17,493 nucleotides of DNA from JADHUC01 sp964617665 (GTDB lineage Bacteria; Planctomycetota; Planctomycetia; Pirellulales; Pirellulaceae). Every line of letters begins with the position of its first letter. Position 1 is the first letter of the stretch. Below are positions 1-6,674 of this stretch, in pieces. The notes beneath the pieces are model-generated. The model did not search any database. It was not told the DNA's origin and saw nothing but the letters and a program-made list of their open reading frames with translations. The position numbers and the translations under genes are program-made. Location of the stretch: assembly GCA_964617665.1 (NCBI GenBank), contig CAZUAH010000282.1:1-17493 (forward strand), given 5' to 3'.

Positions 1-2
1 CG

Positions 3-1817
3 AACCCGTTGGTCTTCCACGTAGGCCAACTGCCCGAATTCCGCGAGGCCGAGAAACGCTCGGCCACCTCGATCGAAGAGGTGATGGACATCGCCTTGCC
101 CTCGGTGATTAACGGGCAAATCATGCCTGGCGACATCGACCGGTTCCGCTTCAAGGCCAAGAAGGGCCAGCGATTGGTCTTCGCCCTCAGTGCACGGGAG
201 TTGATCCCGTACCTGCCCGATGCGGTACCCGGCTGGTTCCAGGCAGTACTGGCGCTGTTCGACTCGAAGGGAAACGAGTTGAAGTTCGCCGATGACTTCC
301 GCTTCCACCCCGATCCGGTCCTGGCCTTTGAAGTGCCCGAAGATGGCGAGTACACAATCGCGGTCTACGATAACATCTTCCGCGGCCGCGAGGACTTCGT
401 TTATCGCCTGGCCGCGGGCGAATTGCCGTTTGTCAGCGGGATCTTTCCGCTGGGCGGCAAGGCAGGCTCGCCGACGAAGGTCGAGATGCGGGGTTGGCAC
501 CTGCCGGAGAATCGGCGGATCATGGATGTTCCCGCGCCCGGCACCTATCCCATTTTCGTCCGCAAGAAGCACGACGCGCTCTCCGAACGAAAGCTCGACT
601 TGATGATCGACTTGGAGCTTTCGACAGACGCCAAATCGGTATCCAGCACCGAGTCCGTCTCCAACCGCGTACCGTTCGCAGTGGACAGGCTTCCCGAATG
701 CCTTGAAAAGGAACCGAACAATGCGCGAGAGAGTCCTCAGCAGGTCGCGCTGCCAATCATCGTCAACGGACGAATCGACGCCCCCGGCGACTGGGACGTG
801 TTCCGTTTCGACGGCCGCGCCGGACAGACAATCTTTGCCGAAGTCCATGCCCGACGGCTGGGGTCGCCACTGGATTCGGTGCTCCGGCTGACGGCCGCGA
901 ACGGCAAGCAACTCGCATTTAACGATGAACACGAGGACCGTGGGGCGGGGCTGGTCACGCACCACGCCGATTCCATGCTCCGGTTCGAGTTGCCAGCTGA
1001 CGGGGCGTACTTCGTTCACTTGGGCGACATCCAGCAGCACGGTGGCACGGAATACGCATACCGGCTGCGGATCAGTCCTCCGCGGCACGATTTCGACCTC
1101 AGGATCGTGCCCTCCAGCATCAACATCCGCGGCGGCGGGACGGTAGCGTTGGCCGTCCACGCGCTGCGGCGAGACGGCTTCAATGGAGATATCGACTTGG
1201 TGTTGAAAGATTCCCCACGAGGCTTCAAGCTGCAAGGCGCCCAGGTGCCGGACGGCCAGGACCAGGTCCGGCTAACGCTCTCCGCACCGCCGATGACAAA
1301 GAAGAGGGTAGTCACGCTGGCGCTCGAAGGTCGCGCGATGATCGACGGACAGCAGATCGTACGACCCGTCGTTCCCGCAGAGAACATGATGCAGGCATTC
1401 ATCTATTGGCACTTGGTGCCCGTCAACGAATTGAGCGCGATCGTATCGGCAGGCGCGGGGACGAACACGGCGGTAAAGATCCTCGACGAGCTTCCGATCC
1501 AGATACCCGTGGGCGGGACGGCTGCCGTTCGAATGAGAGTGCCGATCGGCCGAACCTTCGACAAGGTCCACCTGGAACTAGACGAACCGCCCGAGGGCAT
1601 CACGATCGAGAAAGAGACCTCGGACCGCCAAGGCACGGAAATCGTCCTGAAATGCGATCCAGAGAAAGCAAAGCCCGGCCTGAAAGGAAACCTGATCGTG
1701 AACGCCTTCGCGATCCGAACCGAAGGCCCCTCGAAAGCCAAACCACAGCCACGCGGCCGCCCCACACCACTTGGCATGTTGCCCGCAATTCCCTTTGAAA
1801 TCGTCGCCGCGAATTGA
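3..1817 (+). CDS. PPC-domain (pre-peptidase C-terminal) exported protein, 5' end outside window
   Basis: The frame is open from the window edge. The first codons read N-P-L followed by VFHVGQLPE, the start of a conserved block in planctomycete PPC proteins, so the TTG at 9 is internal and the true N-terminus lies upstream. Counting from that TTG, a first PPC-like beta domain spans about 30-135, an IPT/TIG-like strand segment follows (about 139-165, FVSGIFPLGG), and a second PPC domain spans about 235-354, starting with the hallmark EPNN. A further beta-rich region of about 240 residues runs to the stop and has no recognised enzyme motif. PPC domains are usually accessory folding or binding modules of secreted proteins, so this part is probably an extracytoplasmic structural or binding protein. 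Any catalytic or signal region would be upstream. The function is unknown, but the domain call is fairly secure. It is convergent with the PQQ gene, 61 bp away, and no terminator hairpin is evident between them. Confidence 0.85.
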   Translation, partial: NPLVFHVGQLPEFREAEKRSATSIEEVMDIALPSVINGQIMPGDIDRFRFKAKKGQRLVFALSARELIPYLPDAVPGWFQAVLALFDSKGNELKFADDFRFHPDPVLAFEVPEDGEYTIAVYDNIFRGREDFVYRLAAGELPFVSGIFPLGGKAGSPTKVEMRGWHLPENRRIMDVPAPGTYPIFVRKKHDALSERKLDLMIDLELSTDAKSVSSTESVSNRVPFAVDRLPECLEKEPNNARESPQQVALPIIVNGRIDAPGDWDVFRFDGRAGQTIFAEVHARRLGSPLDSVLRLTAANGKQLAFNDEHEDRGAGLVTHHADSMLRFELPADGAYFVHLGDIQQHGGTEYAYRLRISPPRHDFDLRIVPSSINIRGGGTVALAVHALRRDGFNGDIDLVLKDSPRGFKLQGAQVPDGQDQVRLTLSAPPMTKKRVVTLALEGRAMIDGQQIVRPVVPAENMMQAFIYWHLVPVNELSAIVSAGAGTNTAVKILDELPIQIPVGGTAAVRMRVPIGRTFDKVHLELDEPPEGITIEKETSDRQGTEIVLKCDPEKAKPGLKGNLIVNAFAIRTEGPSKAKPQPRGRPTPLGMLPAIPFEIVAAN

Positions 1818-1878
1818 TGCTGCCAACCGTCCGGCCGTTCACAGCCATGGCGTATGGTCGCGTTCCGTCCCTGACGGC

Positions 1879-3252
1879 CTACTCTCCCAGGCTGTACAGG
1901 TACTTGTCTGAGCGCAGGAGAATGTGCTTGCCGGCCACGGCGGGGCTGCCGTTGAAGAGGCTGCGGTCGCCGAGTTCGTTCATGGCGAGTTGCTCGAACT
2001 GAGGCTTGGCCGCCAGTACGAACGTCTTCCTATTGCGGGTGACGTAGTAGATTCGGCCTTCCGCCAAGATGGGCGAAGCATAAACTTGGCCGGCTCGGTC
2101 CAGTCGCTCTTCGTAAACGACGTCGCCGGTGTCGGCCTTTGCACAGTAGGCTATGCCGCGTTGCTCGTGCATCCAGTACAGATGGCCGTCCAGATACACG
2201 GGGGACGTGACATTTGACCCATTCATGCTGGTCCACAGGCGATGCGTACCCGTGACGTCGCCGCTGCCGCCGGCTCGAACTGCCAAGCCGGCAACGCCAG
2301 AGCGGCCGCCAAGATAGTAGATGATCCCATCCGCCGCCACCGCAGTGGGGACCATGTACCATGTGATGTCGGTATCGCAGGACCACAAAGATTTTCCGGA
2401 ATCGGGATCAAAGGCCAGCACCTTTCCATTCGTTGCCACAACCAGTTCCTCGCGGCCGGATTCGGCCGTGACGATCATCGGTGTGTTCCAGGCCTCTCGG
2501 ATTCCTCCGGCTCGCCACTTCTCGTCGCCAGTTTCCCGGTCGAGGGCAACCAGCGACTCGCTTTCCACACTGGCGTTAATGAACACAAGATCTTTGTACA
2601 GCACGGGCGAGGCGGCCGTCCCCCAACCGCTTGTTCCTGAGCCTACATCGGCGTGCCAGAGTTGGTCGCCGTCGTGGCCATACGCGAAGACGCCGGATTT
2701 TCCAAAGAACACGTACACGCGGTCCGCGTCGGCGGCAGGTGTGTTCGCAGCATAACCGTGATCGCGGATGCTCTTCTCTTCCGGCAGCTTCGCCGGAACG
2801 GCCTCGTCCCAGATAGTATCGCCATTGTCCAGGCGAACGGCGATCAGATGCCGTTTCAGATCGTCCAGGCTGCCTCCCGGTTGGTCCGGAATAAAGTACC
2901 CCGTGTAGCAAGTCACGTAGATGCGATCGCCGAAGACAATGGGGCTCGACGCGCCGGGGCCTGGGAGGGCGGTTTTCCAGACGATGTTCTCGTCATCGCT
3001 CCATGTCACGGGAAGCCCGGTCGCACCGCTCGTTCCCATGCCGCTAGGCCCGCGAAACATCGCCCAATCGCCGGACGCCGACGAAGATACAGCGGACGTT
3101 GCTTGCCCTGATTGCGATCCGCCGCCTCTCGTTGACGTTGGACTGCCCGTGGGCTGATCACCGCAGCCAAGCGACAAGAGTGGTAGCCAGACCATCAAAA
3201 TCAATACCCGCGGCCAACTGCGGGCTGCGCTCGTGTGATTGACCGTAAACAT
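1879..3252 (-). CDS. PQQ-like beta-propeller repeat lipoprotein (BamB-like fold)
   Basis: A 457-residue protein. The N-terminus has positive residues, then a hydrophobic run (about 16-28) ending in LSLGC, so it is probably a lipoprotein with a slightly non-canonical lipobox and Cys30 as the anchor. A low-complexity Ser/Gly linker follows, then WAMFRGPSGMG, a signature of planctomycete PQQ-propeller proteins. Successive blades carry the PQQ-type repeat pattern, for example LVALDRETGDEKW, VLAFDPDSGKSLW and VFAYGHDGDQLW. No PQQ-dependent dehydrogenase catalytic motifs are apparent, so it is more likely a binding/scaffold propeller on the periplasmic side than an alcohol dehydrogenase. The ATG at 3252 is preceded by GGAG about 10 nt upstream. 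It has its own strong promoter 56-90 bp upstream, so it can be transcribed apart from the kinase gene that ends 162 bp away. The substrate or partner is not deducible. Confidence 0.9.
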   Translation of the reverse strand: MFTVNHTSAARSWPRVLILMVWLPLLSLGCGDQPTGSPTSTRGGGSQSGQATSAVSSSASGDWAMFRGPSGMGTSGATGLPVTWSDDENIVWKTALPGPGASSPIVFGDRIYVTCYTGYFIPDQPGGSLDDLKRHLIAVRLDNGDTIWDEAVPAKLPEEKSIRDHGYAANTPAADADRVYVFFGKSGVFAYGHDGDQLWHADVGSGTSGWGTAASPVLYKDLVFINASVESESLVALDRETGDEKWRAGGIREAWNTPMIVTAESGREELVVATNGKVLAFDPDSGKSLWSCDTDITWYMVPTAVAADGIIYYLGGRSGVAGLAVRAGGSGDVTGTHRLWTSMNGSNVTSPVYLDGHLYWMHEQRGIAYCAKADTGDVVYEERLDRAGQVYASPILAEGRIYYVTRNRKTFVLAAKPQFEQLAMNELGDRSLFNGSPAVAGKHILLRSDKYLYSLGE

Positions 3253-3314
3253 AATGCTGTTTCTCCAATGCTTAGGGCGAAAAGTGAGCCTTCAGGAAAC
3301 AGTGCGACGGCGGA

Positions 3315-3344
3315 ATTATACCCGTGCGGCAAGAGTGACTTCAA
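3315..3344 (-). promoter_or_regulatory. Sigma70-like promoter for the PQQ-propeller gene
   Basis: On the minus strand a -35 TTGAAG (3339-3344) is followed after 18 bp by a perfect -10 TATAAT (3315-3320). The expected start near 3308 gives a leader of about 56 nt before the ATG at 3252. It lies in the 162-bp gap after the kinase gene. Found by eye only. Confidence 0.6.
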
Positions 3345-3414
3345 CGTGGGCTGCGATACACAACCGTTGGGCCACGATGATAAGCCGGGCCGTAGGACTC
3401 ACCCATAACGTTAT

Positions 3415-4728
3415 TCATGGATGTGAAGTCGGGGCGGTCTTTGGGGCGTCCTTGGAAGCCACCGCCCACTCCGGCAGCTTGCGATATTGTCGACCGTCTG
3501 GGGCAATAAACGAGCGGTATCGCCGACCGATACTATCTTCCTTGATTTCCGTCGTCCATCCGGGTGGCACTTTGACGGGTTGGGGCCCCTGGACGAGCAA
3601 CTCAATCAGTTCCACTTTTCTCAGTTGGCTGTAGCCGACATACCCTCGCTCTTTTGCTTTGGCTCGCAGTTCTTCGACCGTCAGGTGCCTCAACTCCTCG
3701 GCGTCTTCCGTTGGTTCCGACGCGTCTTTGGCCCGCACTTGTTCGGGTTCCGCCTTCGGTTCGATGAATCTGGGAGACTCGGTAGTCGTGCCTTCTCTTT
3801 GCGGAAGATGGGTGTCACTTCTGTCTGTACCGAAGTTGGCCACGAGAACGCCGACGGTGGTGAGCAAGATTGCGAGCGCCGCAATGACTCCAACTATTCG
3901 TCTCCCACGACGAACTCCGATCGAATGCAGGGAACGGTCCAGCGCTTCCCATAGTCCGCGAATCGTCGGATATCGGTCTTCCGCATTCTCCTGGAGGCCG
4001 CGAAGAATCACCGAGTCTACTTCGGAATTCAGAATCGGGTTGTGTTTCGACGGTGCCTTGAATGCTCCCAGTGGCTTGCGGCCTGTTAGCATCTCATAGG
4101 CGATAACGCTGAATGAAAACTGATCTGCCAGTTCGTCAACTTCAAGTCGACAACGCTGCTCCGGTGCCATGTAGTCGACCGTGCCGATGATCTCCCCGCT
4201 GTGCGTGGCTGATCCGATTTCGCACAACTCGGACGCAATCCCAAAATCGCAGATCTTCACCCATTCCTGATCATCCAGTAGCACGTTTTCGGGTTTCAGG
4301 TCGCGATGGACAATCCCACGTTCGTGAAGGTGAGTCAAAGCGATGGCCAACGGTCGCAGGATAGAACAAGCTCGTTCGATTGGCAATGGTTTGTCCACTT
4401 CCAGAAGGCCCCGTAGGCTGCATCCCTCGAAATACTCCATCACCAGAAATGGGCAGCCTTCGCTGACGCCCGAGTCAAAGACGGTGACGACGTTCGGGTG
4501 ATTGACGTTGCTGAGTACCTTCGCTTCGCGCCGAAATCGAGCGAAACGCTCGTCACCTGACGATCCCGGTTCAAGTCGAAGGAATTTGACCGCGACCCGA
4601 CGATCCAGCGACTCTTGGCGGGCCAGGAAGACTTGCCCCATGCCTCCCTCGCCAATCTTTTCGAGGATGTCGTATCCGGCGGGGTCTGGAAACGATGTTG
4701 ACATTTTACAATCCGACAGATTCGCCAT
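3415..4728 (-). CDS. Transmembrane Ser/Thr protein kinase with Rho-N and MBD-like C-terminal tail
   Basis: A 437-residue PknB-type Hanks kinase. The kinase domain covers about 19-265, with Gly-rich loop GEGGMG (26-31), Lys48 in VAVKFL, helix-C Glu68, catalytic HRDLKPEN (141-148), DFG (161-163) and APE (188-190), so all catalytic residues are present. One transmembrane helix (about 278-297) follows, then a charged, Pro/Glu-rich linker. Residues about 343-380 (LTVEELRAKAKERGYVGYS) match the Rho termination factor N-terminal / SAP-like helical fold. Residues about 387-421 run from PPGW to APDGRQYRKLPE and resemble the methyl-CpG-binding domain signature; this second assignment is tentative. An N-terminal kinase should be cytoplasmic, which would put the tail outside. 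The start may instead be the ATG at 4704 (M9); neither has a strong RBS. It lies 32 bp after the hybrid histidine kinase, so the two are probably co-transcribed. Kinase call secure, ligand unknown. Confidence 0.93.
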   Translation of the reverse strand: MANLSDCKMSTSFPDPAGYDILEKIGEGGMGQVFLARQESLDRRVAVKFLRLEPGSSGDERFARFRREAKVLSNVNHPNVVTVFDSGVSEGCPFLVMEYFEGCSLRGLLEVDKPLPIERACSILRPLAIALTHLHERGIVHRDLKPENVLLDDQEWVKICDFGIASELCEIGSATHSGEIIGTVDYMAPEQRCRLEVDELADQFSFSVIAYEMLTGRKPLGAFKAPSKHNPILNSEVDSVILRGLQENAEDRYPTIRGLWEALDRSLHSIGVRRGRRIVGVIAALAILLTTVGVLVANFGTDRSDTHLPQREGTTTESPRFIEPKAEPEQVRAKDASEPTEDAEELRHLTVEELRAKAKERGYVGYSQLRKVELIELLVQGPQPVKVPPGWTTEIKEDSIGRRYRSFIAPDGRQYRKLPEWAVASKDAPKTAPTSHP

Positions 4729-4760
4729 ATCGAGAGGGCTGGATTGAACTGACTCCTAAC

Positions 4761-5843
4761 TCACACAAGATCGCCCGCTCGCCTCGCCTGAGGATGGTGA
4801 AGATCCTGATTGCGTTCTTGTCGAGCCTGGATCCTTCCCAACGCGTCTTCCAGATAATCCAAAGACGCCGGCTTTGGGATGATGAAATCGGGCTTGATGT
4901 CTCCACAGAAGTCTTCGCGAACTTGTGCTTCGTCCCACCCGGAGATGACGATTACCTGTGTATTCGGTCGAATCTGTTTGACGATGCGTGTCACTTCTTT
5001 CCCGTCCATACCCGGCATCCCGAGATCCGTAATCACAACGTCGTAGGCCGCCGACTGAAGCATGGCCACGCCCGTCGGGCCGTCTTCGGCCAAGTCCACG
5101 TCCCAGCCACACGAACGGATCATCATAGCAAGCGAATCCCGCACCCTCTCGTCGTCGTCGATGTACAAGATCCGCAGGTCGGACGGAACGGATATGGAAT
5201 CGGAATCTTCTGCCTTTGTCACAGCGTCCTCGGGAACGAGGGCCGAACTGGGCAAGATCATCCGGACGATGGTTCCCTTGCCCTGCTGGCTATCGATTTC
5301 CATCCGCCCGCCATGCTTCTGAATAGTCCCGTGGCAGACGCTCAGCCCGAGTCCGGAACCTTCTTCTTTCGTAGTGAAAAACGGATCGAAGCACCTCTTC
5401 CGCTGCTCGTCGGTCATGCCCATTCCCGTGTCAGTGACTTCGACCACTACGTCCTTCGAGCGAGTACAAAGGCGGAGAGTCAGACGTCCCCCCTCCGGCA
5501 TCGCTTCCACCGCGTTGAACACGAGGTTCATGACGACCTGCCGAAGTTCCGACGCATTGCCTTCGACGGGTGGCACGTCGACCAACTGTAGGTCGAAGAC
5601 GACCTCGCGGCCAGTTCGCAGAGCCTCGTTGTACCACTTCGGACGCGTCAAATCGGGTACCTGGCGAATCAGCTCCTCTAGATCGAGTGTCTCTGTCTGC
5701 CCATGATCCGGGCTATGAACCATTCGTAGCCGGCTGACAACCTCTGCGGTGTCATGGGCTGCCGTGGATACCAACGTCAACTGCTCGCGTACCTCCTGCG
5801 ACACGTCCGGCCGCCGAAGCAGCAACACGGTGTAGGCGACCAA
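4761..5843 (-). CDS. Hybrid histidine kinase, C-terminal part (end of HisKA, HATPase, receiver)
   Basis: This is the downstream part of a hybrid sensor kinase whose reading frame is broken. The frame opens at about 5843 (a TTG, probably not a true start). It contains the second half of the dimerisation helix pair, then a HATPase_c domain (about 97-199) with N box FNAVEA (Asn110), DTGMGM (138-143), the F-box FDPFFTTKEEG and the G2 box GSGLGLSV. A receiver domain follows (about 222-338) with acidic residues YIDDDE, phospho-acceptor Asp273 in ITDLGMPGMDG and conserved Lys324 in IPKP. The true N-terminus, with the PAS domain and the catalytic histidine, is encoded one frame over upstream (5777-6370). 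Without readthrough of the frameshift, this piece would lack the autophosphorylated His. It ends 32 bp before the Ser/Thr kinase gene. The receiver has no output domain, so it probably passes phosphate on or controls the kinase activity. Confidence 0.88.
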   Translation of the reverse strand: MVAYTVLLLRRPDVSQEVREQLTLVSTAAHDTAEVVSRLRMVHSPDHGQTETLDLEELIRQVPDLTRPKWYNEALRTGREVVFDLQLVDVPPVEGNASELRQVVMNLVFNAVEAMPEGGRLTLRLCTRSKDVVVEVTDTGMGMTDEQRKRCFDPFFTTKEEGSGLGLSVCHGTIQKHGGRMEIDSQQGKGTIVRMILPSSALVPEDAVTKAEDSDSISVPSDLRILYIDDDERVRDSLAMMIRSCGWDVDLAEDGPTGVAMLQSAAYDVVITDLGMPGMDGKEVTRIVKQIRPNTQVIVISGWDEAQVREDFCGDIKPDFIIPKPASLDYLEDALGRIQARQERNQDLHHPQARRAGDLV

Positions 5844-6370
5844 GGGGAAAGCAAATTGTTCAGTTCGTGCGCGGCACCGCTTGCCATGTAAGCGAGCGCA
5901 CGCATCCTTTCCTGCTGGACCAGCATCGCCTGCGAGTGTTTCAGGTCATTGAGAGCCATCTGCAAGCGTTCGTTTGTTTCGCGGAGGGACTCTTGGGCCA
6001 GCGTCCGTTTGGTGACATCGCGAACCACAACGAGGCCTAGCGTGACGGTCTCACCATGGATTCGGCTCACGCTCACATTCACCGCGAGGGAGGTCCCGTC
6101 ATTGCGTTTCAGGGTGTAACCCTCTCTTGAGTGAAAGAAGCTGGTCGAATGACATGCCTGTAGCAGGCTGTGTGTCGAATCCGCGTCGGCCCCCTCCAGG
6201 AACTCGTCCAAATTCGCTGCCAGCAGGGCTTTCTTTCGACAACCCGTCAGCCGCTGGGCCGCGGGATTTACATCCAAAATGTGCAAGCTCTGGGGATCGA
6301 CGATGAAGAATGCGTCGTTGGTTTCGTTGAACAGGCAACGAGCCAGTTCCTTCGGGTGGATTCCGTCCAT
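5777..6370 (-). CDS. Hybrid histidine kinase, N-terminal part (PAS and H-box), frameshifted
   Basis: This encodes a soluble PAS sensor domain (about residues 11-121 from the ATG at 6370; FIVDPQSLHILDVNPAA, typical PAS), a short coiled-coil linker (ERLQMALNDLKHSQAMLVQQERM) and the H-box ASGAAHELNNLLSP with the catalytic His. The last 21 residues after SP are out of frame (a Cys/Arg-rich nonsense tail). Removing the break joins LLSP directly to L-V-A-Y-T-V in the next frame, which restores a normal HisKA helix and a protein of about 535-541 residues. No membrane segment is visible, so it probably senses a cytoplasmic cue. I prefer the ATG at 6370 (MDGIHPKEL), preceded by GAGGAG at 6375-6380; an in-frame ATG at 6388 lacks a Shine-Dalgarno. 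It is divergent from the TIM-barrel gene. Confidence 0.85.
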   Translation of the reverse strand: MDGIHPKELARCLFNETNDAFFIVDPQSLHILDVNPAAQRLTGCRKKALLAANLDEFLEGADADSTHSLLQACHSTSFFHSREGYTLKRNDGTSLAVNVSVSRIHGETVTLGLVVVRDVTKRTLAQESLRETNERLQMALNDLKHSQAMLVQQERMRALAYMASGAAHELNNLLSPWSPTPCCCFGGRTCRRRYASS

Positions 6371-6674
6371 TTGGCTCCTCGACGTCATTCTTCGCGATTC
6401 GCTCGGTGCCGACTCGTTGCGATGCTAAATTCTGCAGTCCGCCGTTCCATCCGTCGTCCGGCGATTCGTTTCCGTTCGTGTGTTCTTGGTACTCATGCTG
6501 TCGCCATAACGCAACCCCCTGAACTACAGGTCATCCGAGACCGGGAGCATCGGTTGCATAGTGGCAACGCCGTGCTTTGGCAACGGTTGGGCCTTTCACC
6601 CCCAATGTGTATCTTCTTCGATTTCCATGTGCGACAATGAAGAACTTCGACGGTCACCGAAAGGAATCCGCCCA
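6371..6674. other. Divergent intergenic region, histidine kinase / TIM-barrel gene
   Basis: About 300 bp without a credible gene; the open frames across it lack coding character. It should hold the promoters of both divergent genes. One candidate is listed for the plus strand. On the minus strand I see only a TAGCAT-like -10 near 6422-6427 without a matching -35. No strong hairpin or riboswitch-like fold is apparent by eye. Confidence 0.5.
6587..6615 (+). promoter_or_regulatory. Candidate promoter for the TIM-barrel gene
   Basis: -35 TTGGGC (6587-6592), 17-bp spacer, -10 TATCTT (6610-6615). The expected start near 6622 gives a leader of about 53 nt to the ATG at 6675. Moderate match to sigma70 consensus, found by eye. 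Confidence 0.3.

Noticed and set aside
1818..1878. Terminator between the convergent PPC and PQQ genes
   Set aside because: Only the distant GGCCGT (1833-1838) and ACGGCC (1874-1879) complement each other, with a 35-nt gap and no T-tract.
4695..5591. 298-residue open frame on the plus strand opposite the histidine kinase
   Set aside because: It lies antisense to the well-conserved HATPase and receiver coding frame, has no recognisable motif and no RBS. It is the shadow of the real gene in a GC-rich sequence.
5830..5850. Programmed -1 frameshifting in the histidine kinase
   Set aside because: CTTTCCCCTTGG is not a canonical slippery heptamer and no stimulatory fold was obvious; a homopolymer indel explains the break more simply. 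Not fully excluded.
6561..6674. Upstream in-frame extension of the TIM-barrel gene to an ATG at 6561
   Set aside because: The signal peptide and Shine-Dalgarno sit at the ATG at 6675, and the extension would put 38 non-hydrophobic residues before the signal.
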